Source: a virus. From it: a DNA stretch of 21,052 nucleotides. The translations under genes were made by a program, and so were the position numbers. Of this stretch, positions 6,575 to 13,771 are shown piece after piece. Below the pieces are notes generated by a model that did not search any database, was not told where the DNA came from, and saw only the letters and a list, made by a program, of their open reading frames with translations. The stretch lies in the IMG/VR virus record IMGVR_UViG_3300035698_010750, positions 1 through 21,052 of that record; one strand, written 5' to 3'. How positions within the stretch are numbered: the stretch's first letter is position 1; the number at the start of each line of letters is the position of its first letter.

Positions 6575-7364
6575 AATACTCTGGATTGATTTTGGATATT
6601 TTATGTTTAGAGCTATATATGGTTGGAAGAAAAACCCAGCTATACCACCTACCTATATGTGCTTGGTTTCTATAATATCTAATCTCAAAAAAGTCGGTTT
6701 AAATCCAGAAGATACTGTTATTATTGCTGTAGATAGTCCAAAAGGTAGTTGGCGTAAAGAAGTTGACTCGGACTATAAAGCAAATAGAAGAGCTCAAAGA
6801 GAGAAAGATGATATTGATTGGGATAGTATTTTCGAATCTTTTAATCTACTAATAGAGCAAATAGAAGCCTGTACTCCCTTTCACGCAATTGTTGTAGATA
6901 AAATGGAAGCAGATGATATTATAGCTTACGGTTGTAAGAAGTATCAAGATACTACATCTATTATTTTAAGTGCGGATAGCGATTTTGAACAGTTGTGTGC
7001 TTACCCAAAAGTCCGAATTTTTAGTCCTTTATCTAAAAAATATAAAGAAGTAAAAAATCCTTATAAGGTAGTATTACAAAAAATAAGAAAAGAAGCCTCA
7101 GATAATCTTATTAGTCCTATTTTATCTAAAGCAGATTACGAAAGAAGAAATAAAATAGTTAATCTAATAAAGCTACCTGAAGAGATAGAAGCAACTATTT
7201 CTCCTTATTTTGATTTTTTACCAGAGAAGCCTTGGGATATAGAGAGTTTACCATTTGAAACTCTACACTCAAGATTACTTAATATCTACGCACAAGATAG
7301 AGTCGTAGGAAACAAACCAACGAGGAAGAAGAAAAAACCTTCCCCAAAACAAATTACTTTATAA
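6561..7364 (+). CDS. T4 RNase H-like 5'-3' exonuclease (FEN family)
   Basis: A 267-residue protein with FEN/PIN active-site motifs: KILWIDFGYFMFRAIYG at the N-terminus, the KANR arch segment, MEADDIIAYG (acidic cluster) and SADSDFEQL. The C-terminal stretch YERRNKIVNLIKLPEEIEATI closely resembles T4 RNase H. The family removes RNA primers and flaps from lagging-strand DNA. The usual GDxxDxI helix-hairpin-helix element that follows the second acidic cluster is reduced to KEASDNL. The start is taken as TTG 6561: it has GAGGA about 9 bases upstream and gives the complete first catalytic strand, whereas the next in-frame ATG (6603) would cut off the catalytic Asp. The last residues are very basic (TRKKKKPSPKQ). 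Confidence 0.82.
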   Translation: MTASKILWIDFGYFMFRAIYGWKKNPAIPPTYMCLVSIISNLKKVGLNPEDTVIIAVDSPKGSWRKEVDSDYKANRRAQREKDDIDWDSIFESFNLLIEQIEACTPFHAIVVDKMEADDIIAYGCKKYQDTTSIILSADSDFEQLCAYPKVRIFSPLSKKYKEVKNPYKVVLQKIRKEASDNLISPILSKADYERRNKIVNLIKLPEEIEATISPYFDFLPEKPWDIESLPFETLHSRLLNIYAQDRVVGNKPTRKKKKPSPKQITL

Positions 7365-7384
7365 AGGAAAGCTTTAAAGAGTAG

Positions 7385-7415
7385 TTAAAGACAAACTAAA
7401 GACAACTAAAGGAGA
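7385..7415 (+). repeat. Three short direct repeats (CTAAAGACAA type)
   Basis: TTAAAGACAAA, CTAAAGACAA and CTAAAGGAGA follow each other at 10-11 bp spacing in the gap between the exonuclease gene and the next gene; the third copy contains the ribosome binding site. They may be a weak iteron-like or operator array, or simple A-rich drift. Confidence 0.35.
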
Positions 7416-7423
7416 ATTAAAAC

Positions 7424-7729
7424 ATGGAACTAAAAGTACGAATGCAGTTAAATCCAAAACAAACAATCGAGGCGTCATTTGAAGGTGATAACATACAGGA
7501 AGCCGTATTGGCTGCTGGATGTTTAATTGCTTTTGACGGAGTGTGTGGTTATTGTAAAGGAGAAGAACACGTTCTTCAAACAAGAGTAACAAAAGAAAAA
7601 GGGTATAAATATACTGAATTCGTTTGTAAAGCTTGTGGAGCAAAGAGACAGATGGGTGAGTATCAAGGTGGAAAAGGATTTTTCCTTAAGAATTGGGAAG
7701 AACCGTATGATTCAGAAGCTAATAAGTAA
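7424..7729 (+). CDS. Zinc-ribbon protein, 101 residues
   Basis: The N-terminal half looks like a beta-rich or swapped-hairpin element (LKVRMQLNPKQTIEASF then a helix). It is followed by a zinc ribbon: CGYC, a beta-hairpin and CKAC about 25 residues later. The C-terminus KGFFLKNWEEPYD is conserved-looking. Its place between the exonuclease and the primase-helicase suggests a replication accessory or single-strand DNA related role, but I cannot name the family. AAAGGAG lies before the ATG. Confidence 0.68.
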   Translation: MELKVRMQLNPKQTIEASFEGDNIQEAVLAAGCLIAFDGVCGYCKGEEHVLQTRVTKEKGYKYTEFVCKACGAKRQMGEYQGGKGFFLKNWEEPYDSEANK

Positions 7730-7735
7730 ATAAGA

Positions 7736-7952
7736 AAAATTAGAAGCTAGTGGTGAAATAGGGAACACACCAGTCGGAAAAGCTGGTGATGGGAAGTACA
7801 ACCGTCCATGTAACGTGACTATACGAGTAAAAACATATCTATCCGATTGAGGGAGTATGGTTCCTCATCGGAGCCAGTGGATGATACAACCACAGTAAAA
7901 AACTATTTATGTTTACCATGCCTCGGCAAATCGTTACCTAGCTTTTAATTTT
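7736..7952 (+). ncRNA. Candidate large structured RNA of about 217 nt
   Basis: The stretch 7730-8021 has no credible gene. Its ends are complementary: 7736-7750 pairs with 7938-7952 over 15 bp with a single G-U. Inside, further helices nest without conflict: 7768-7773/7783-7788, 7789-7792/7806-7809, 7810-7815/7932-7937 (stacked on the closing helix), 7824-7827/7922-7925, 7831-7837/7908-7914, 7843-7852/7863-7871 (9 bp with one bulged U) and 7877-7880/7890-7893. G+C is higher than in the flanks. GGAAC at 7762-7766 could also pair with GTTCC at 7860-7864. I do not recognise the class. It may be a stand-alone RNA or the leader of the gene at 8022. Confidence 0.68.
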
Positions 7953-7996
7953 AAGAATATTAATAACCATGTTACATACTTTTTTAAAAATTAGTC

Positions 7997-8014
7997 CCCA
8001 TCCAAAAAGGAGGG
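7997..8014 (+). promoter_or_regulatory. Hairpin covering the ribosome binding site of the gene at 8022
   Basis: CCC (7997-7999) and TCC (8001-8003) can pair with GGGAGG read backwards, that is GGA (8009-8011) and GGG (8012-8014), around an AAAAA loop with one bulged A. The 3' arm is the strong AGGAGGG Shine-Dalgarno sequence, 7 bases before ATG 8022. Formation of this hairpin would mask the site, so it could be a translational switch linked to the RNA structure upstream. Confidence 0.42.
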
Positions 8015-8021
8015 TTCGGGA

Positions 8022-8411
8022 ATGCCAACTATTATAGCAATGACGAAAACAAAAGATGCTGCGAGAATAGGGAACAACTTCGCTCAGTCTACTTGGTATA
8101 GTTTAAAAAAAATTACAGATGTTGAATTAAGTAAAGGTGATGAAGTAGAGATGAAATATGAAAAAGAAGGTAGGGAAAATGTAATCACAGAGATTAGTGT
8201 TACAGGAAAAGCCCCTGCTCAAACTCCTGATGCTCCAGCTAAAAAAGAGTGGAGAAGTAAGAGTCCAGAAGAAAGCGATTGTATTCGTAGACAAGCAGTA
8301 GGAAAGATGGTAGCTGAATCAGTTAAAGCATTAAAAGATTTTTCATCTACTGAGGATTTGATAGCATCAATTGAAATTATATTTAAAACATACGACGAGC
8401 TAACTAAATGA
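8022..8411 (+). CDS. Hypothetical replication-region protein, possible OB fold, 129 residues
   Basis: The N-terminal 60 residues alternate strands in an OB-like order (STWYSLKKITDVELSKGDEVEMKYEKEG, then VITEISVTG). A Pro/Ala linker and a C-terminal helical domain follow (DCIRRQAVGKMVAESVKAL, IASIEIIFKTYDEL). This build, and its place directly before the primase-helicase with which it overlaps by four bases (ATGA), fit a single-strand DNA binding or primosome accessory protein, but no diagnostic motif is present. It has the strongest Shine-Dalgarno in this part of the window, inside a possible hairpin. Confidence 0.6.
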   Translation: MPTIIAMTKTKDAARIGNNFAQSTWYSLKKITDVELSKGDEVEMKYEKEGRENVITEISVTGKAPAQTPDAPAKKEWRSKSPEESDCIRRQAVGKMVAESVKALKDFSSTEDLIASIEIIFKTYDELTK

Positions 8412-11182
8412 AAGAAATATTAGAACACACAATAGAGTATCTTAAAAAAACAATTCCTGATTTTAAAAAAAATCGTAAGGAATTTACTTGTCCTAGTTGT
8501 AAAGCTGACCCCCCAACATGTAATTTTATTAGTGATTATCACTATATCATGGCTTGTTGTAAATGTGGGTTTCAAGGAGATTTAACAGAGTTAATTAATC
8601 CTGATAAAGACAAAGCGTTAGAACAAATAAGAGACTTCTTGGGATTAAAAATTAAAATAAATCCAGAATTAGATGGTCTTTTTTCTTTTTATACAGATAA
8701 TGCTTTTGATTTAGTACCTGTACAAAAAAATGGTAAAGCACCTATTGAAAAAGACTGGACTAATAAGAACCATAAGAACCCAGATGAATGGAAGATGTGG
8801 TTAGAACGTGGATTGAATTTAGGAGTTAAGACAGGTAAAATTAGTAATATAACAGTTATAGATATAGACGACCCTACTTTAGTTGAAGAGATTAAAACTA
8901 TTTTTAACCCTACTACTTATCAAATAACTAATAAGGGTGTTCATTATTTCTATAAGTATGAAGAAGATTTGCCTAAAACAAGAATAGACAAATATAAAAT
9001 AGACATTGAAAATAACGGTGGGCAGGTAGTTATTGCTCCCTCTACAGTTGACGGAATTGAAAGAACAATAGTAGTAGATAAAATAGCTACGATGTCTCCT
9101 GAACTTAAAGAGTGGTTAGTAAAACAAGGAGTTAAGAAACCTCCAAGAATTGATATAACTGAACAAGAAACAGGAGAGAATATAGACCTATCTGTAATAC
9201 CAGAGGGTGGCAGGCATCACATTCTTATGAAGATAGGTGGAGTATTAAGAAAAGAATTAAATACTTCTCAATTAACATTTTCTTTAGGAGTATTAAATCA
9301 ATTAGCTTGTAATCCTAAACTAAATAAAGACGAGTTTAACGCTATTATTCAAAGCCTAAATAAGTATGATGGTTTTGATGAAAAAGACTTAGCTAAAACT
9401 ATCTTAAAGTATCTCTCAATCGTAGAGGAATGTACAGCGAGAGACGTTAAGGAAGCTCTAGGATTTAAGAAAGAAAGAATTGATAAAGTTCTTAGTTATC
9501 TATTAAAAGAAGGCTATGTAGTTAAGAAGAAAAGAATGTATCAAATTGTAAGAAAAGCTGAGTGGCATGATACTTGGATGGAAGAAACAAATGAAGTTCC
9601 TTATAAGTTACCTTACTTATATGATGTAGGAAAGGTTAGAAATGGAGACTTAATTCTAATCGGTGGTAAAAGTGGTACTGGAAAATGTTATGCTAAAGGA
9701 ACTCCAATATTAATGTATAATGGAGAATTTAAGTTTGTAGAAACAATTAAACCTAATGATAAATTAATGGGTATTGACAGCAAACCTAGAAAAGTTATTA
9801 AAATAGGAAATGGAAGAGGCAAATTATTTGAAATAAAACCTAAAAAAGGAACTTCTTTTACCGTAAATTTTGAACATATGCTTTCTCTAAAAAAAGAAGG
9901 TACAAATAATACAATTAATATCTCTGTAAAAGAATTTTTAACTAAAAATAAAACTTTTCAAAAACAGCATAAATTATATAGAGTTCCTATAAATTTTAAA
10001 GAAAAAAATATTCCCTTAGAACCTTATTTTTTAGGTCTTTGGTTAGGAGATGGATGTTCTTATTCATCTGGAATTTGTAATAACGATAAAGAAGTTCAAA
10101 GTTATTGTAAATCTTACTCCAAAAAACTAGGATTAAAGTTTTGGTTTGAAAAAGGTAAAAACGGAAAAGCAGATAGATTTAAAATAACTTCTGGAAGAGG
10201 CGGTAAAAGAGATAAATATAATCTTTCAACCGTTCTAAGAAAATTAAACTTATTATATAATAAACATATACCTATAAATTATAAAATAAATTCTCGTAAA
10301 AAAAGATTAGAATTATTAGCTGGATTATTAGATTCAGATGGATATTTAGGGCAAAACACTTTTTATTTTAGTAATAAATCGGAAAAATTAATTGATGATG
10401 TGAAATATTTAGCTAGTTCATTAGGGTTTTTAGTAACTAAAAAACCTAAATTTGTTAGCGAAAAAAAATATTATAGATTATCAATAATAGGAGACGGTTC
10501 ACTTATACCTACAAAAATAAAAAGAAAAAAAGCTAAAAAAAGAAGAAAAGGTTGGAAAAACCCTTTATATACTGGTTTTTCTATAATTCCAAAAAATAAA
10601 GACAATTATTATGGATTTGAAACGGATGGAAATCATCTTCATATAGTAAAAGAATTTATAGTAAATCATAATACTCATATAGCTATGAATATGATTAAAG
10701 AATTTAAAGACCAAAATATAAAACCTCATTATATATCTTTAGAATCAGGTTCAAGGTTTGCTGAAATAGCTAAAGAGTTATGTTTAATAGAAGGTGATTT
10801 TAAATGGTGTACTCATTTTAGTCCAGAGAGTATTGAGTTAGAACCAAACGCAGTTACTATTCTCGATTGGTTACTACCTAGAGATTACGCTAGTACAGAT
10901 AAGACTTACGAGCATTTTGCTAAGCAATTAGTAAAGCAAGGGGGAATATTGATAGTATTTTGTCAGCTTAGAAGAGACGGAAGTTTCTTTGCTGAAGATA
11001 TGATTAAATTCTTTCCTTCAATTATTGCTAAGTTCTTATACTCTAAGGAAGATGATGGAGAGGCTAGTAAGTTTGAGATAGTTAAAGTTAGAGAGCCATT
11101 AGATAAGAGACAAGGATTTGTTATTCCATGTTTCTACGATTGGCAAGCTAAAAGACTAAAAAGAGTACCAGATAAAGGATAG
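8408..11182 (+). CDS. Primase-polymerase/helicase split by an intein
   Basis: A 924-residue precursor. Residues 28-53 form a primase-type zinc ribbon (CPSC, CCKC). Residues about 95-215 match a bifunctional AEP primase-polymerase domain: APIEKDW, NLGVKTG, the metal motif VIDIDD (Asp152, Asp154) and KGVHYFYK. A winged-helix-like segment (CTARDVKEALGF) leads to a RecA-like ATPase with Walker A GGKSGTGK at 419-426. The intein starts at Cys427, immediately after the catalytic Lys, and ends at Asn755; Thr756 then completes the P-loop GKT. Downstream are a Walker B-like TILDWL and VFCQLRRDG. After splicing, about 595 residues remain. The protein should prime and unwind DNA at the phage fork. The helicase part is short for a DnaB/T7 gp4 motor. 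Confidence 0.87.
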   Translation: MKEILEHTIEYLKKTIPDFKKNRKEFTCPSCKADPPTCNFISDYHYIMACCKCGFQGDLTELINPDKDKALEQIRDFLGLKIKINPELDGLFSFYTDNAFDLVPVQKNGKAPIEKDWTNKNHKNPDEWKMWLERGLNLGVKTGKISNITVIDIDDPTLVEEIKTIFNPTTYQITNKGVHYFYKYEEDLPKTRIDKYKIDIENNGGQVVIAPSTVDGIERTIVVDKIATMSPELKEWLVKQGVKKPPRIDITEQETGENIDLSVIPEGGRHHILMKIGGVLRKELNTSQLTFSLGVLNQLACNPKLNKDEFNAIIQSLNKYDGFDEKDLAKTILKYLSIVEECTARDVKEALGFKKERIDKVLSYLLKEGYVVKKKRMYQIVRKAEWHDTWMEETNEVPYKLPYLYDVGKVRNGDLILIGGKSGTGKCYAKGTPILMYNGEFKFVETIKPNDKLMGIDSKPRKVIKIGNGRGKLFEIKPKKGTSFTVNFEHMLSLKKEGTNNTINISVKEFLTKNKTFQKQHKLYRVPINFKEKNIPLEPYFLGLWLGDGCSYSSGICNNDKEVQSYCKSYSKKLGLKFWFEKGKNGKADRFKITSGRGGKRDKYNLSTVLRKLNLLYNKHIPINYKINSRKKRLELLAGLLDSDGYLGQNTFYFSNKSEKLIDDVKYLASSLGFLVTKKPKFVSEKKYYRLSIIGDGSLIPTKIKRKKAKKRRKGWKNPLYTGFSIIPKNKDNYYGFETDGNHLHIVKEFIVNHNTHIAMNMIKEFKDQNIKPHYISLESGSRFAEIAKELCLIEGDFKWCTHFSPESIELEPNAVTILDWLLPRDYASTDKTYEHFAKQLVKQGGILIVFCQLRRDGSFFAEDMIKFFPSIIAKFLYSKEDDGEASKFEIVKVREPLDKRQGFVIPCFYDWQAKRLKRVPDKG
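9686..10672 (+). mobile_element. Intein with LAGLIDADG endonuclease in the helicase P-loop
   Basis: This in-frame insertion of 329 residues lies within the primase-helicase. The splice ends are typical: it begins CYAKGTPI (block A) and ends GNHLHIVKEFIVNHN (blocks F and G), followed by extein Thr. The block B histidine is in FTVNFEHML. The homing endonuclease carries both LAGLIDADG helices, YFLGLWLGDG and LLAGLLDSDG, each with its catalytic Asp, so it may be active. The mid-section is Lys-rich and A+T-rich compared with the extein. Self-splicing is needed to rebuild GGKSGTGKT, so helicase activity depends on it. Confidence 0.93.
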
Positions 11183-11186
11183 ATAT

Positions 11187-11366
11187 ATGAAATGGTTAAT
11201 TTTAATATTAGTTGTATTAACTTATAAAATAGCGTTAGTTCTTTTGTTAGTAGATTTAATTAGAGTTATGTTTACGGAAGAAAACAAAGAAGATGAATCT
11301 TATTTTTTTATTTATTTAGATGCAGTTGAAAAAATAGCGAGGGAATTATGTATACAATTTATTTAG
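11187..11366 (+). CDS. Small single-span membrane protein, 59 residues
   Basis: Residues 3-28 are strongly hydrophobic (WLILILVVLTYKIALVLLLV) and preceded by one Lys, so one transmembrane helix is likely; an acidic soluble tail follows. There is no clear ribosome binding site beyond AAGGAT at the end of the helicase gene. It overlaps the next gene by 19 bases, whose GAGGGA ribosome binding site lies inside it. Function unknown. Confidence 0.55.
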   Translation: MKWLILILVVLTYKIALVLLLVDLIRVMFTEENKEDESYFFIYLDAVEKIARELCIQFI

Positions 11367-11875
11367 CAGGATATATTAGTGGTAAAAAAATTAAAGAGTG
11401 TATGGCTTGGAGAAAAGAAATAAGAGAGAAATATGACCATTGGAAAGAAAAATCAAATGTTGATATTACTGAAGTAGGGTTTAAAGATAATAAATCTTGG
11501 GAACGTTACCCTATATGTTGGTTAGACCCATTAAATGGACAACAGTTTGAAAGTATAGATAAAGAAGGATTACATTCTTCAGTTCCTGGTACTGCTTTAG
11601 TAAATAGAGATTACTGGTGCGTAAAAAAGTCTGATTTATTAATAGTAAATTTAGATACTTTTGGATGTACTAGACCATTAACTGGAACTATTTATGAATT
11701 AGCTTGGGCTTGGGAATTTAAAATTCCTGTAATAGCTATTAAAGGAGAAGACCATTATAATGATCATCCTTTCCTTAAAGACACTGTAAAGATTTGGGTA
11801 AATTCAATTGAAGAATTAATTGATAAGAAATGGATTAATTATTTTTATAAATCAAGTGTATCTGCTATATATTAA
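11348..11875 (+). CDS. Nucleoside 2-deoxyribosyltransferase-like protein
   Basis: A 175-residue protein with the family hallmarks: IYLAGYISG at the N-terminus, SDLLIVNLDTF in the middle and GTIYELAWAWEFKIPVIAI, where the Glu after Gly-Thr-x-x-x sits at the place of the catalytic nucleophile. This fold exchanges or hydrolyses bases on deoxynucleosides or nucleoside monophosphates. In phages it occurs with nucleotide salvage or DNA base-modification genes. Insertions around EGLHSSVPGTALVNRDY may define substrate choice. GAGGGA lies before the ATG. Confidence 0.8.
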   Translation: MYTIYLAGYISGKKIKECMAWRKEIREKYDHWKEKSNVDITEVGFKDNKSWERYPICWLDPLNGQQFESIDKEGLHSSVPGTALVNRDYWCVKKSDLLIVNLDTFGCTRPLTGTIYELAWAWEFKIPVIAIKGEDHYNDHPFLKDTVKIWVNSIEELIDKKWINYFYKSSVSAIY

Positions 11876-11886
11876 AAGGATTTATT

Positions 11887-12138
11887 ATGCCATATATTGA
11901 AGAATCACGCAGAAAAGAATTAGATACTTTAGACCAAGGGAGAAAAGCAACTACTTCAGGAGAATTAAATTACATGATTACTAGATTATGTTTAGGTTAT
12001 CTTAAAACGCATAAACTAACATATATTACTTGTAATGATATCATGGGGGCTTTAGATTGTGCGAAAAAAGAATTTTATCGCAGAATAATTACTCCTTATG
12101 AAGACTTAAAAATAGAAGCAAATGGAGATGTCTACTAA
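11887..12138 (+). CDS. DUF6899-like small phage protein, 83 residues
   Basis: Begins MPYIEESRRKELD and contains SGELNYMITRLCLGYL, CNDIMGALDCAKKEFYRR and a C-terminal PYEDLKIEANGDVY. This combination fits a widespread phage family I recall as DUF6899; its function is not known. It is all-helical apart from the ends. AAGGA lies before the ATG, and its stop codon abuts the next ATG. Confidence 0.68.
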   Translation: MPYIEESRRKELDTLDQGRKATTSGELNYMITRLCLGYLKTHKLTYITCNDIMGALDCAKKEFYRRIITPYEDLKIEANGDVY

Positions 12139-12756
12139 ATGATTGGAGACAAAATTATAATTACTTCTGCTCATAGAAAAAAAGCAAAAGTAATGTTTAC
12201 AACGTTCTTAAAAAAATATAAACAAGGCGCTAAATATGTTTTTTGTATTGGTGGAGAGGCAGGTACAGGGAAAACAGAAATTGCAATGGTATTAAGAACA
12301 ATGTTTTACGAACATAATTATAAAATTAGAGGAGAACTTGTTCATACAGATGATTATTATAGAACTAAATGGTCAGAAAGAAATCAGATAAGAAAACGAA
12401 CTGGACTTATAGGAAAAAAAGAATTAGATTGGGATAAGCTTAACGGAATAATTAATACTTATAAAACAGATTTTTATAATACTTTAATTATTCAAAGGAT
12501 TAATAAATTTACTGACTCTATAGAAAAAGCGATTTTAAATCATGATAAAATAGATGTATTAATAGTAGAGGGATTATATGCTCTCTATATTAAAAAACCT
12601 GATTTCTCAGTATTTTTAGAAGGAACTTATAAAGAAACAAAATCTTTTAGACAACTAAGAAATAAAGAACCTCAAAACGCTTTTAGACAAAAAGTATTAG
12701 CGAAAGAACATAAAGATGTAATTAAGAGTAAGAGATATGCGGATATAATATTATGA
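12139..12756 (+). CDS. Uridine kinase-like P-loop protein
   Basis: A 205-residue protein with Walker A GEAGTGKT at residues 39-46, then HTDDYY, matching the acceptor-site Asp-Asp-Tyr-Tyr of uridine kinase and phosphoribulokinase. GKKELDWDKLN follows, and then LIVEGLYAL, the Walker B-like VEG.. motif of the same group. The C-terminal helix is rich in Arg and Lys (lid-like RQLRNKEPQNAFRQK). It probably phosphorylates a nucleoside, a small molecule or a modified base; distant P-loop kinases act on modified thymine in other phages, but nothing here proves that. It overlaps the metallopeptidase-like gene by four bases. Confidence 0.77.
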   Translation: MIGDKIIITSAHRKKAKVMFTTFLKKYKQGAKYVFCIGGEAGTGKTEIAMVLRTMFYEHNYKIRGELVHTDDYYRTKWSERNQIRKRTGLIGKKELDWDKLNGIINTYKTDFYNTLIIQRINKFTDSIEKAILNHDKIDVLIVEGLYALYIKKPDFSVFLEGTYKETKSFRQLRNKEPQNAFRQKVLAKEHKDVIKSKRYADIIL

Positions 12757-13220
12757 AAACTAATAATGAAATAAAAAAACAGATGCCTAAGTGGAAATAT
12801 TTTATTAGGCAATTTAACTACTGGGTAGTTAGGTTGCTTGATAAAAATTATCCTCTAATAAAAGATAATCGTTGTGATTGTCATTTTTTAGTACATGAAG
12901 ACCCAGAAAATAAATCTATTGTAGTTCGTTATAATACAAGAAGATTAGGTAAGTGGCCAGATTATATGATTATAGCAGGTATCTTTCACGAGATAGGTCA
13001 TATTAAACAAAGGTTTAGTGCGTATGATACTGAAACACAAATGATAGAAAGTGAAAGAGACGCAGAAATATTTTCTATTCAGATGTTAAAAACGTATTAT
13101 CCACAATATTTAAAACCTGTAATAGTTTGGACAAAAAGAAAATTAAAAGATGCTAAATGGAAAAAAGAAAATCTTATCCATTGGAAAGCTTTGATACAAA
13201 TTAAGGAATATAAGATATGA
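12753..13220 (+). CDS. HEIGH zinc metallopeptidase-like protein
   Basis: A 155-residue protein with FHEIGHIKQ: His79, Glu80 and His83 form an HExxH zinc site. ESERDAEIFSIQML about 25 residues later can supply the third ligand (Glu or Asp) and resembles the small gluzincin arrangement. The N-terminal third contains many aromatics (KYFIRQFNYWVVRLL). There is no signal peptide, so it should act in the cytoplasm. Phage proteins of this kind have been proposed as self-processing or host-targeting proteases; the target is unknown. It overlaps both neighbours by four bases (ATGA). Confidence 0.72.
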   Translation: MKTNNEIKKQMPKWKYFIRQFNYWVVRLLDKNYPLIKDNRCDCHFLVHEDPENKSIVVRYNTRRLGKWPDYMIIAGIFHEIGHIKQRFSAYDTETQMIESERDAEIFSIQMLKTYYPQYLKPVIVWTKRKLKDAKWKKENLIHWKALIQIKEYKI

Positions 13221-13771
13221 AGAACTGGTTCAGTGCAGATACACATTTTGGCCACGCTAATATTTTGAAATACTGTAAGCGTCCGTTTAAAGATGTAACA
13301 GAGATGAATGAAACTATAATCAAAAACCATAATGCCAGAGTTAAGCCAGAAGATACTGTTTTTTTCTTAGGAGATTTCTGTTTCAGAAATAGTCCTGGTG
13401 GAAAAAAGGGTGAAGGAAACTTACAAAAAGCTGATTATTATATCAGTAAATTAAACGGTAACTTTGTTTTTATTAAAGGTAATCATGACAGAAATAATTC
13501 TTTAAAAACCCCTATTGAGAGAGTAATTATCCGTTATGGTGGGAAGAAGATGTGTCTAGTACACAATCCTATCCACGCAGATAGTAAATATCCTATTAAC
13601 CTATGCGGGCATGTACACGAAAAATGGGAAATAAGACTTCTTGGAGAGGATTCTTTCTTAGTTAATGTCGGAGTAGACGTATGGGGGTTTAAGCCTGTTA
13701 CTTATGAAGAAATAAATAAAAGATTAAGTAAATGGAAAAGAGAAAATGACAAAAGTAAAAAGACCACATAA
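13217..13771 (+). CDS. Calcineurin-like metallophosphoesterase (second type)
   Basis: A 184-residue protein with WFSADTHFGHANIL at the N-terminus, FFLGDF, IKGNHDR, LVHNP and NLCGHVHEKW: the metal-binding set DxH, GD, GNHD, H and GHxH. This is the common phage/bacterial small phosphoesterase type, distinct from the MPPED-like protein at 314-991. The substrate is not known. Its 3' end overlaps the HNH gene by 26 bases, and its last residues (KRENDKSKKTT) may be altered by that insertion. Confidence 0.87.
   Translation: MKNWFSADTHFGHANILKYCKRPFKDVTEMNETIIKNHNARVKPEDTVFFLGDFCFRNSPGGKKGEGNLQKADYYISKLNGNFVFIKGNHDRNNSLKTPIERVIIRYGGKKMCLVHNPIHADSKYPINLCGHVHEKWEIRLLGEDSFLVNVGVDVWGFKPVTYEEINKRLSKWKRENDKSKKTT

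Noticed and set aside
6561-6577. TTGACA as a -35 promoter box
   Set aside because: The first TTG is the start codon of the exonuclease, and the nearest TAAAAT lies only 5 bases away, too close to serve as a -10.
7741-7893. Cobalamin riboswitch
   Set aside because: Parts look similar (AATAGGGAA, a stem with GGAAAA loop, then CAACCGT and AGCCAG). However, the GGGA segment has no partner at the position expected for the conserved core helix, and no cobalamin-related gene follows.
7730-8021. Group I intron
   Set aside because: I could not find the P7 pairing or a G-binding core; the predicted helices are all nested, and the flanking genes are complete and separate, not exons of one gene.
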